From JBLHKE01 sp047619485 (lineage in GTDB: Bacteria > Verrucomicrobiota > Verrucomicrobiia > Verrucomicrobiales > DEV007), in the NCBI GenBank assembly GCA_047619485.1, contig JBLHKE010000163.1, forward strand, positions 1-12,090: 12,090 bases of DNA, written 5' to 3'. The notes under the pieces were generated by a model. That model was not told where the DNA came from, did not search any database, and saw only the letters and a program-made list of their open reading frames with translations. Positions 1 through 7,277 of the stretch are shown in pieces. Within the stretch, counting starts at the first letter, position 1; every line of letters starts with the position of its first letter. Made by a program: the position numbers and the translations under genes.

Positions 1-1
1 C

Positions 2-2329
2 GACATCACCGACCGTGTCGAAAGCGTCATGGGTGAGGAGGGCTTGCTAGGATTGGCATTCCATCCGGACTTCGCGACCAACGGATACTTCTACGTGTTC
101 TACACACGCACCAACCTCGACGAAAGCATCGTCCACGACGACACCCTTGCGCGCTTTAGCGTTTCGGCGACCGATCCCGACCGCGCCGATTCAGCCAGCG
201 AGTCGATGATGATTCGGCAGGAAGGTGACCGCTGGTCTAGGCCGCACAACGGCGGCGACCTTCACTTTGGCCCTGACGGTTACCTCTACGCTTCGCTGGG
301 CGACGCTGACTACCAGAACGACGCCCAGCGAATCGATCTCGATTTTAAGGCTTCTCTGCTGCGCATTGACGTCGATCAAAGACCTGGAAACCTTGCGCCG
401 AACCCACACGCAGCGGTGGTGGGTGGCTACTCGATTCCAGCGGACAACCCCTTTGTGGGCGCGACCTCGTTCAACGGCTCCACGGTCGACCCCGCAGAGG
501 TGCGGGGTGAAAAGTTTGCCGTCGGCCTACGCAACCCGTGGCGCTTCTCCATCGACGCGGTCACGGGCAAGATTCTCCTCGGTGATGTCGGCGGCGGCTC
601 GTTCGAGGAGATCAACGACATCGTCTCCGGCGGTAACTACGGCTGGCCGTTCCGCGAGGGTGCCGCTCCTCAGAGCGGCACGCCCCCGGCCGGAGTCACG
701 TTGATCGATCCCTTAATGGCTTACGGCCGTGACGATGGACTGTCGGTGATCGGAGGCTTCGTGTATCGTGGCTCGCGGCTGCCAGAGCTGAACGGGCGAT
801 ATATTTTCAGTGATTGGGGCAATGCCGAAATCCGTGCGATCGACCCTGCCGCCAGCGCGCCCGCAGCTTACGACATTCTCGCGCAAGCGTTTGGATTCGG
901 CCCGACTGCCATCGCTCCCGACCCGCGCAACGGCGACATCCTCGTTTGCAATAACACTGGCTGGGGTACCTCGATTCACCGTCTCGTGCGCAACGAATCC
1001 CAGACGACCGACAACCTACCCGCTACGCTGTCGGCGACCGGCGCGTTTTCCGATCTCGTGACGCTGGCGCCGAGTGCCGGCGTCATCCCCTACGAGATCA
1101 ACGTCCCGTTCTGGTCGGATGACGCGATCAAGATCCGCTGGTTTAGCGTACCTGATCTCGCAGACACAGTCGGATTCGACGCCGAACAGCCATGGGCTTT
1201 TCCAGAGGGTTCGGTTTGGATTAAACACTTCGAGATTGAGATGACAGAAGGCGACCCCAGCTCTCGTCGCCGGCTGGAGACCCGGTTCTTGGTCAAGACG
1301 GAGGACAATGTCTACGGAGTCACCTACCGTTGGAACATTGCGGAGACAGATGCCACGCTCGTCGATGAAGCAGGCGAAAGTGAGCAGCTCACTCGAACGC
1401 TCGATGGCATCACCGCCCAACAAACTTGGACCTATCCGTCGAGAGCGAGCTGTTTGCAATGCCACACGCCCGACGGCGGCCACGCGCTCGGCTTCGATAC
1501 GGCACAGCTCAATCTCTCGCGTCCCTACGACAGCGAGACGCACAACCAGATTGATGCCTTGCAACTCGCCGGCTACCTAGTCTCGTCCCCACCGCGTCCG
1601 CGCGCGCTCAAAGCGCTGGCAAAGGCGGAGGCGTCCGCCGCGAGCATCGAGTTCCGCGCCCGTTCCTATCTGCAGGCGAATTGCGCCCAATGCCACGACG
1701 GCAGCGGAGTGGTCAACTGGGACGCCCGTCTACGAACCCCGCTGGACCTGACCGGTATCATCGGCGGCGCGCTCAACGATAGTGCCGGCGACCCCGACAA
1801 CCGCGTGATCGCGCCTGGCGACCGCGCGCACTCGATGCTACTGACACGCATCTCTACCCGTGGATCAGGGAAGATGCCGCCCATCGCCAGCCATCTGGTG
1901 GATCCCGATGGTGTGGCCTTGATCACTTCCTGGGTCGATTCGCTGGCCACCTACCAAGACTATGAGACGTGGTCGATCGCACAAGGCGGTGAGGCCTTGC
2001 CCGAAACAGGTGATCGCGACGGTGACGGCTTGAGCAACCGCGCCGAATTCTTGCTCGGATCCGACCCTTTGGATTCGACCGAGTTTTGGCCAGCGACCGA
2101 CCGCCTCGAATTCGATTCCTCCGACCGCCCAAGGCTTCACTTCCCGCGCCCTGCCAACCGGAGTTTCATTGTCGAGTATAGCGACGATCTCGGCAGTGAC
2201 TGGCAGTTCCTCGACGTGCCTGGAAACGAGCCCCTTCCACGCGCAACCACCGACGAGGCGATAGTGATCGATGTCACCGCCGGAGATGCAGCGAGGCGAT
2301 TCTACCGGGTAAAACTTCTAGATCCCTAG
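2..2329 (+). CDS. PQQ-type glucose/sorbosone dehydrogenase fused to a c-type haem module (5' truncated)
   Basis: The reading frame is open from base 2, and the in-frame ATG at 29 lies inside a conserved family motif (GEEGLLGLAFHPDF), so the true start is left of the window. Numbering from base 2, residues 1-335 are a glucose/sorbosone dehydrogenase beta-propeller. HNGGDLHFGPDG (H82) matches the segment holding the catalytic His of soluble PQQ glucose dehydrogenase, and GLRNPWRF (R177) matches the segment with the PQQ-contacting Arg. Residues 340-640 form the companion domain seen in planctomycete and verrucomicrobial proteins (FSDL..L.P..G.IPYEINVPFWSD), with two CXXCH haem motifs, CLQCH at 484-488 and CAQCH at 561-565; a later KMPP may supply a Met ligand. 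A short DGDGLSNRAEFLLGSDP linker and a C-terminal beta-domain ending FYRVKL follow. The likely role is periplasmic or extracellular oxidation of a sugar or polyol, with electrons passed to the fused haems. The substrate is unknown. The signal peptide must lie upstream of the window. Confidence 0.9.
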   Translation, partial: DITDRVESVMGEEGLLGLAFHPDFATNGYFYVFYTRTNLDESIVHDDTLARFSVSATDPDRADSASESMMIRQEGDRWSRPHNGGDLHFGPDGYLYASLGDADYQNDAQRIDLDFKASLLRIDVDQRPGNLAPNPHAAVVGGYSIPADNPFVGATSFNGSTVDPAEVRGEKFAVGLRNPWRFSIDAVTGKILLGDVGGGSFEEINDIVSGGNYGWPFREGAAPQSGTPPAGVTLIDPLMAYGRDDGLSVIGGFVYRGSRLPELNGRYIFSDWGNAEIRAIDPAASAPAAYDILAQAFGFGPTAIAPDPRNGDILVCNNTGWGTSIHRLVRNESQTTDNLPATLSATGAFSDLVTLAPSAGVIPYEINVPFWSDDAIKIRWFSVPDLADTVGFDAEQPWAFPEGSVWIKHFEIEMTEGDPSSRRRLETRFLVKTEDNVYGVTYRWNIAETDATLVDEAGESEQLTRTLDGITAQQTWTYPSRASCLQCHTPDGGHALGFDTAQLNLSRPYDSETHNQIDALQLAGYLVSSPPRPRALKALAKAEASAASIEFRARSYLQANCAQCHDGSGVVNWDARLRTPLDLTGIIGGALNDSAGDPDNRVIAPGDRAHSMLLTRISTRGSGKMPPIASHLVDPDGVALITSWVDSLATYQDYETWSIAQGGEALPETGDRDGDGLSNRAEFLLGSDPLDSTEFWPATDRLEFDSSDRPRLHFPRPANRSFIVEYSDDLGSDWQFLDVPGNEPLPRATTDEAIVIDVTAGDAARRFYRVKLLDP

Positions 2330-2363
2330 CAATAGACCAGATGGAACTCTGCATCTGCCTACG

Positions 2364-2854
2364 GTGCGCAAGAGCACCGTGTGGAGCGCTACAGCGGAGC
2401 CCGTCTACTCCCGACGCCCCTCCAGCGGAACCTTTTCAACACCCAAGGTCGTGGTTGGCCAGCCAGACATCCCCGATGGTGCAGAGATATCCCCAGCGGT
2501 GCTACGGAGCGACGCTGTGGGTGCGCTTTACATCCTGTACAATCCTATCGGTCGGGGGTTGAGCTTGCTCAAACGGACTGGGGTGGCAGGCGGGTGGACA
2601 GAGCCATTTTCACCCCGCTTTTCCGATCTGACATCTAGCAGTGATCTAGCGGTGGGAGCTGACGGGGGCTACGCTTTCACTATTCCATCGATACGGGACG
2701 GTGCCTAGTTCTTCACCTTGTGGACAAATATCGACTCACATACTGGTGGACTCATCGAGGGCTTGGAGAGTTGCCAGTGGTCATTTCCGAACCTTATCTC
2801 TGTATGATGTTGCAGGTGGTATCTGTCTATTCGAATTCAAACAGGCTGTCCCCT
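2364..2854 (+). pseudogene. Decayed remnant of a beta-propeller-like (BNR-like) gene
   Basis: From 2364 (GTG) to a TAG at 2706-2708 one frame reads with BNR-like repeat character: phrases such as ALYILYNPIGRGLSLLKRTG, GGWTEPF and SSSDLAVGADGGYAFTI resemble the 'display value, W-T, L-A-V-dG' repeats of secreted beta-propeller proteins. After the TAG the next frame (about 2698-2854) reads LSLYDVAGGICLFEF before another stop, which fits a frameshifted continuation. There is no Shine-Dalgarno sequence, no signal peptide and no good ATG. I read it as the broken remains of a secreted protein gene, perhaps a former neighbour of or donor to the sialidase locus. The family assignment comes from residue pattern only; a short real gene of 114 codons at 2364-2708 is the alternative. 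Confidence 0.35.
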
Positions 2855-2864
2855 AGAATTCTAG

Positions 2865-3095
2865 AATGACGATTTCGGAGCACTGCGCGACGGTGCGGGG
2901 GAGACGCTCGTCGAGACCATCGTGGCTACCGATCCAGTATCGGATATCGAGTGGGCGCAATCAATCAGCAACGCGGATGGCGGATCCGATGCGACGCAAA
3001 CCGTGATCAACCGCTGGCGGTGCAACCACAACGCGGCGGCGCTGGAGGCGGTCGAGCGTGACGACGTGACTCTGGAGCAGCGCGAGCAATTGTAG
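2865..3095 (+). pseudogene. C-terminal remnant of a verrucomicrobial helical-repeat protein
   Basis: An open frame of 76 codons runs from just after an in-frame TAG (2862-2864) to a TAG at 3093-3095, with no start codon near its beginning. It reads TLVETIVATDPVSDIEWAQS, then a TQTVINRW segment, AAALEAVE and LEQREQL. This is the repeat unit of large secreted helical-repeat proteins of Verrucomicrobiota (DP..A..WA.SI, then W....P.AAL..V, then a L..E...L helix). Because only a tail is present, without start or signal peptide, I call it a truncated remnant. It ends 77 bases before the sialidase ATG. An antisense ORF across the same bases (3142-2861) has no family character. The function of the parent family is not known to me. 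Confidence 0.5.
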
Positions 3096-3172
3096 AACAA
3101 GCAGAAGTAGGCTCCGCACTGGAACCGATCGATCACTTGCATCAGGTGCCCCGATTCGCTACCACAGAGTTG

Positions 3173-4300
3173 ATGAAAACCCTTCTCGCCACACTCCTAT
3201 TCGCCGTGCCGCTATCTCTGTCCGCGGAGAATAAATTCGAAGGCGCGCTAGAGCCGTTCCTAGGCGAGCCCAAGATGGAGAGCCAGCAGGTGTTCGAGGG
3301 TGGCCGCTTCCCCAACGTCGCGGTGGCGACCGATGGAACCGTGCTTGCGGTGTTCGCGCAGAAAGAGGTTAGCGTGCGGCGCAGCGAGGACGGCGGTAAG
3401 ACATGGGGCGATCCGATTGTCATCGCTAAGGGATTCATGGGTGGCGGCGTCACCGTTGATGAGAACAGCGGCGACATCCTAGCATTCATCGAAGAACACC
3501 ACCCGCCAGCGCCGCTGACCGTCTACCGCAGCAGAGATCATGGCAAGACCTGGATCGCGCAGGAAACCGAGATTAAGCCCGACAGCCAGGGGCACGTGCC
3601 ATCGATGCACATGAACGACCACGGCATCACCCTGCGCCACGGGGAGAAGAAGGGTCGCCTGGTGCGGCCATCGCGTTGGTATGGAAAGAAGAACGCTCGC
3701 GAAGAGTGGCCGACGCACTACACCAACGCGATCTTCAGCGACGACGGCGGCAAGACCTGGCAGGCGAGCGAACCTTTCCCCGAGATGGGCACCGGCGAAG
3801 CCTGCATTGTCGAGTTGTCCGACGGCACGCTCTACTACAACTCGCGTGTCCACTGGGACAAGCGCCCAAATTTCACCAAGCGCCGCGAGGCGCGCAGCAA
3901 GGACTTCGGCGCAACCTGGACCGACTTCCGCATCGTCGAGATCCTGCCCGACGGCCAGCAGAATCGCTCTTACGGCTGCATGGGCGGGCTGACACGATTG
4001 CCGGTGACCGGCAAGGACATTCTCCTCTTCAGCAACATCGAAACCCCGAACGCGCGTCGCGAAAACGGCACCGTGTGGGCGAGTTTTGACGGCGGCAAAA
4101 CGTGGCCGGTTAAGCGCCTCGCCAACCCCGGCGCGAGCGGATACTCATCGATGAACGCCGGTCGCCCGGGCACGCCGAGCGAGGGCTGGATCTACTTCTT
4201 GCCTGAGGCCAATGGAGCTAAGGTGCTACGCTTCAATCTCGCATGGGTGGTTGCAGGCGAGGCGACTGGCGATGGCGAGATTCCTGACTGGGTTAAGTAG
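3173..4300 (+). CDS. Secreted exo-alpha-sialidase (GH33-like, five Asp boxes)
   Basis: This is a 375-residue exported glycoside hydrolase of the sialidase/neuraminidase superfamily, predicted to release terminal sialic or related nonulosonic acids from glycans. I start at the ATG at 3173, because it begins a clean signal peptide (MKTLLATLLFAVPLSLSA, cleavage before E19); the upstream TTG at 3137 would bury it. Five Asp boxes (S-x-D-x-G-x-T-W) lie at residues 71-78, 120-127, 189-196, 242-249 and 304-311, marking propeller blades. GGRFPNV (R45) stands where the FRIP motif and first triad Arg lie. HGITLRHG..GRLVRP (150-166) matches the conserved 'G-I-L-GRL-V-P' strand. E209 or E214 and R225 in GEACIVELSDGTLYYNSR, and Y324 in SGYSSM, are candidates for the Glu, the second Arg and the nucleophilic Tyr. 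The length is near that of single-domain sialidases. No intact partner gene is adjacent; decayed sequence lies immediately upstream. The substrate could differ from sialic acid, as many environmental members are untested. Confidence 0.88.
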   Translation: MKTLLATLLFAVPLSLSAENKFEGALEPFLGEPKMESQQVFEGGRFPNVAVATDGTVLAVFAQKEVSVRRSEDGGKTWGDPIVIAKGFMGGGVTVDENSGDILAFIEEHHPPAPLTVYRSRDHGKTWIAQETEIKPDSQGHVPSMHMNDHGITLRHGEKKGRLVRPSRWYGKKNAREEWPTHYTNAIFSDDGGKTWQASEPFPEMGTGEACIVELSDGTLYYNSRVHWDKRPNFTKRREARSKDFGATWTDFRIVEILPDGQQNRSYGCMGGLTRLPVTGKDILLFSNIETPNARRENGTVWASFDGGKTWPVKRLANPGASGYSSMNAGRPGTPSEGWIYFLPEANGAKVLRFNLAWVVAGEATGDGEIPDWVK

Positions 4301-4504
4301 TCGGTTCTGCTATCGGTAGAAATCGATTCAATTGAGGGTGATTTCGTTCGGGTCTCCCTAGCGCAACCTCCGTGGCAAGCTGCTAGGAATCTGCTTTTTG
4401 GGTGGCGACCTTGAGGGCGCCGTTGAGAGAGGAGAAAGCGGTTGCTCTTTGCGGAAGTTGCGGATTCCAGGTTCGGGATCAGTATTCGAGTCTATACGAA
4501 TGCT
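4301..4504. other. Intergenic region between convergent genes
   Basis: This gap of 204 bases separates the sialidase stop from the stop of the opposing CBM9-like gene. A bidirectional terminator would be expected here, but I find no strong stem followed by a T-run on either strand. The only T-run (around 4391) has no convincing stem before it. No ORF with family character is present. Confidence 0.6.
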
Positions 4505-7141
4505 CTATAACTCCCGGATCCGGAAATAGAGTCGACCCGACTCAGTGAGATTGTTGACCGTCGCCGCAGTCACCACCAGCTGGGCGCTCGTTCCTTGCGC
4601 CGCCAAGCCATCATCAAGTTCCATCCACGCCGAGGCTAGTGAGGTCGCGTAGTCAAGAGCATACTCGACACCGGAAGTCGAATTCCAGACAAGGGTGATA
4701 TTGCCGGCCGTATCCCGCGAGATTGCAGTAATTGCGAACAGCGGGCCGATTTGGGAGCGGTAGGTTTGCAGGCCGCCGTTGGCGGTGTCATTCAGCAAGA
4801 CTTTCGTGCCATCTTCTTTAACAGTGAAGATCTCGATATTTGCTCCGCCGCCGCCGTTCTCCCACACAGCTCTGAGTGGGTAGGTGCCCGCCTCAATAAC
4901 GTTGATTAAAAACGTCGTGTCCGATGCACCCCGTGGTCCGTCGAACTCGCCCAACAACACACGGTTCTGGGGATCGGTAATCGAACCGCTCTCGGCACGG
5001 AATCCGTCGTCGCTGTTCACACCCATCGTGATGAATCCTGCCGGGAAATCGATGAAAGAGATAATCTCTGCGTCGGCGCCATCTGAGCCAAAGTTGATGC
5101 CGGGGACACCAGGCATCTGGTCGTCCGGGCCAAAGTTGCCAGCCATTTCGCCACCAACGGAATTCAGGTTGATCACTGTAGGGATTTCAAACTCGAGGAG
5201 CATTCCTGGCCCCACCACGATGGGCGATCCGATGGCCGGGCCAAACGGTGGTTGATTCGAGGCATTGTTTTCCGTTACCGGGTTCCCGTCCCCATCCACA
5301 AGTTGTCCGATCAACGCAAGCTCTGCCTCAGCGATCGAGTTGTGAGTGTAGCTTTCGTTTTGAAAGATTCTCCAGGTGAATCCTGGCTTGTTGGTAGCGA
5401 CCTGAGAGGCCTGCATCTCTGGGGTGAGTGTGGCGAAAGTGAAAGCAGAGAAGGTGCTCGTCTCCGAGATGACGGCCCCACTGGTATCGCGGAGTTCGAT
5501 CGTGAATGGGTGTTCGGAGCCGGACGGGTACGGCTCGGCGAAAGTGTGGGTGAAATCGATCGCCCCAACTCCACCCGGGCTGGCAACGAGGGGTGCCGGC
5601 AATCCATTGATGACTAGCGTGGCGGTTACCGGATCGACAATCGAGGTGCCCTTGTCATTTGCCCTGAAGGATAATGTGTTGAGATCATTGCTGATCGCCG
5701 AAAGGAATACGATGTCGCCGCCCGATCCGCCGATGCCTAAGGTGATCAGGGCAGTCTGTTCCGGGGACTTTCCGAAGACGAGGGCGTGGGCACCGAGTCC
5801 GCCCCAACCTTTTTGGCCTGGTGTCGTCTCGTCGCCGTCGTTGATTGCCATGCCGAGCCCGAACATCGTTCCGAGCTCGAGGGACTCGAGTGCCATTGAC
5901 TCCTTTGGCAGCCTAATCTCATAGGTCGTGCGCTTGGTCTCGATATTGCGCACGACGCTGGCTTCGGTGCCGCCTGGACCTGCCTCTTCTAGGACGACGA
6001 GTGCGCCTAGGGCATCCTCGACACCGCCGAGGGCGTAGTTGTAGAGAGCTATCTGTTCATTCTGTTTGCCGTTGGCGATCATCAGTTGAACCGAGTCGCC
6101 ATTCCACGCGCTGTCGGCTGAGTTCTCATGGTATTCATCAGTGACGACGAAGCCGAAGTAGATGTTGTCCGCGTCATAGATAATCTGAACCGCTGAAGTC
6201 TGATCATCGGGACCAGTCCAGTCTCCTCCATTAAGTTCGAAAAGGGCGAGATTTCCCGCTCGCCCAGACCCCTTGGGAATCGCAAACCTGGGATCCGAGA
6301 GAACTGGAACACCTCCCCAGTCGCCCAGGTCGCCGTCGATGGCGATCGCCCCAGGCGCAGGGTTCGCAGTGTAGTATTCTTTGCCAGGTTCGATGTCGTT
6401 CGAGGTGGCGAGTGTGATCAAAGCGGTTTCTTCCGGCGATTTGCCAAACACGATCGAGTGGGCTCCGAGCCCACCCCAACCCTTCTGACCGGGGGTTGCC
6501 TCGTCGCCGTCATTGATGGACATGCCGAGTCCAAATTGCACACCGCCAGTCAGAGTGGGGAGTTCGAGCGCCTCCTTTGGAAGCTTGATCTCGTAGATCG
6601 TCTGCTTTGTTTCAGAATTGCGTGTGACGACTGCCTCGGTGTTGCCAGGACCCGCCTCGTGCTGGACGATGACGCCTCCAAGAGCATTCTCGACACCGCC
6701 AAGGGCGTAGTTGTAGAGCCCTACCTGCGTGTCACGGGCGTCGTTGGCGACCATCAGTTGAACGGAGTCGCCATTCCAAGCACTATCGGCTGCGTTTTCG
6801 TGGTACTCGTCGGTAACAATGAAACCGAAGTAAACATTGTCGTCATCGTAGACCACCTGGACCGCAGAGGTTTGATCGTCGGGTCCGGTCCAGTCACCTC
6901 CGTTCAGTTCGAAGTTTACGAGGGTTCCAGCGTCACCAGATCCTTTGGGGATTGAGAATCTCGGATCAGCTAGCAATGCGGCACCGGTCCACTCTGAGAG
7001 GTCACCGTCGAGGACGATTGGGTTGGCGGCCTTGATGGCTGTGTAGAATTCTTTACCTGGTTCGATATCGTTCGCCTGTGCGCCGAGATGAAGTGCGAGG
7101 GAGGCTGTCACCGTAAGCAACAGGTTTTTTTTGAGGATCAT
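4505..7141 (-). CDS. Secreted protein with duplicated CBM9-like domains, PA14-like domain and verrucomicrobial C-terminal domain
   Basis: This is an 878-residue exported protein. Residues 1-23 (MILKKNLLLTVTASLALHLGAQA) are a signal peptide. Residues 24-244 and 248-468 are two copies of a CBM9-like/DOMON-like sugar-binding beta-sandwich, each with the hallmarks I/L-DGDL..W, YD.DN.YFGF.VTDEYHEN, SAWNGDSVQLM and LYNYALGG. The copies are about 70% identical by eye. Residues 470-575 look Ig-like. Residues 579-798 resemble a PA14-type module, best seen in VNSDDGFRAESG, GASDTTF, GTYPLRAVWENGGGGANIEIF and TKVLLND. Residues 803-878 are the C-terminal beta-domain (NITLVWNSTSGVEYALDYA to YFRIREL) common on secreted verrucomicrobial proteins and probably linked to sorting. 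No catalytic domain is visible, so I infer a glycan-binding surface protein. It lies 136 bases downstream of the TPR ORF on the same strand and may have its own promoter. There is no strong Shine-Dalgarno sequence. Confidence 0.85.
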   Translation of the reverse strand: MILKKNLLLTVTASLALHLGAQANDIEPGKEFYTAIKAANPIVLDGDLSEWTGAALLADPRFSIPKGSGDAGTLVNFELNGGDWTGPDDQTSAVQVVYDDDNVYFGFIVTDEYHENAADSAWNGDSVQLMVANDARDTQVGLYNYALGGVENALGGVIVQHEAGPGNTEAVVTRNSETKQTIYEIKLPKEALELPTLTGGVQFGLGMSINDGDEATPGQKGWGGLGAHSIVFGKSPEETALITLATSNDIEPGKEYYTANPAPGAIAIDGDLGDWGGVPVLSDPRFAIPKGSGRAGNLALFELNGGDWTGPDDQTSAVQIIYDADNIYFGFVVTDEYHENSADSAWNGDSVQLMIANGKQNEQIALYNYALGGVEDALGALVVLEEAGPGGTEASVVRNIETKRTTYEIRLPKESMALESLELGTMFGLGMAINDGDETTPGQKGWGGLGAHALVFGKSPEQTALITLGIGGSGGDIVFLSAISNDLNTLSFRANDKGTSIVDPVTATLVINGLPAPLVASPGGVGAIDFTHTFAEPYPSGSEHPFTIELRDTSGAVISETSTFSAFTFATLTPEMQASQVATNKPGFTWRIFQNESYTHNSIAEAELALIGQLVDGDGNPVTENNASNQPPFGPAIGSPIVVGPGMLLEFEIPTVINLNSVGGEMAGNFGPDDQMPGVPGINFGSDGADAEIISFIDFPAGFITMGVNSDDGFRAESGSITDPQNRVLLGEFDGPRGASDTTFLINVIEAGTYPLRAVWENGGGGANIEIFTVKEDGTKVLLNDTANGGLQTYRSQIGPLFAITAISRDTAGNITLVWNSTSGVEYALDYATSLASAWMELDDGLAAQGTSAQLVVTAATVNNLTESGRLYFRIREL
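5738..6400 (-). repeat. Intragenic tandem repeat copy 2 (CBM9-like unit)
   Basis: This second copy of the unit runs from NDIEPGKEYYTA to ALITL and is then followed by a GIGGSGGD glycine linker. Many third codon positions differ from copy 1 even where the protein is identical, so the duplication is not recent, or the copies have escaped gene conversion for a long time. Confidence 0.82.
6401..7072 (-). repeat. Intragenic tandem repeat copy 1 (CBM9-like unit, 672 bp)
   Basis: The unit begins with NDIEPGKEFYTA directly after the signal peptide and runs to ALITLATS. The next unit begins with NDIEPGKEYYTA exactly 224 codons later. Alignment by eye needs no gaps, and the strictly conserved stretches include ELNGGDWTGPDDQTSAVQ, ADSAWNGDSVQLM and PGQKGWGGLGAH. 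Confidence 0.85.
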
Positions 7142-7277
7142 GGTAGTGGGTGATTCCCCACACTTCGCCAGCTGAACGAGTCGGAAGTAGCGCGAGAAAG
7201 TAAATAGTTGAGGATTACATTGGAATTCTAAGACTGGTCGAAAAAATACTCATATGTCAAGATAAAGTAAGGAAATC
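7142..7277 (-). promoter_or_regulatory. AT-rich leader/promoter region of the CBM9-like gene
   Basis: The 136-base gap between two minus-strand genes is clearly richer in A and T than its surroundings near 7200-7277. On the minus strand it contains a perfect TTGACA (7260-7255), but the nearest -10-like hexamer, TAGAAT (7230-7225), is 24 bases away. That is too far for a standard sigma-70 promoter, so the promoter call is tentative. A small 5-bp hairpin (arms 7146-7150 and 7157-7161) sits 5 to 20 bases before the ATG and could mask the ribosome landing site. I see no terminator for the upstream TPR gene. Confidence 0.3.

Noticed and set aside
1016..1564. Long antisense ORF (182 codons, minus strand) inside the dehydrogenase gene
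   Set aside because: The overlapping plus-strand frame carries clear family motifs and CXXCH sites; the antisense product has no recognisable pattern and is a shadow of GC-rich codon bias.
3137..3172. Upstream TTG start for the sialidase
   Set aside because: It would add 12 residues ahead of a textbook signal peptide that begins at the ATG at 3173.
4529..4543. Perfect inverted repeat GAGTCG-ACC-CGACTC, considered as a terminator
   Set aside because: It lies inside the coding sequence of the CBM9-like protein's C-terminus, before its stop, and has no T-run.
6458..6955. ORF of 165 codons on the plus strand inside the CBM9-like gene
   Set aside because: It lies opposite the duplicated CBM9-like domain, whose conserved motifs explain the sequence; the plus product has no family character.
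7225..7260. TTGACA plus TAGAAT on the minus strand as a sigma-70 promoter
   Set aside because: The hexamers are 24 bases apart; the usual spacing is 16-18, so the pair does not make a standard promoter.
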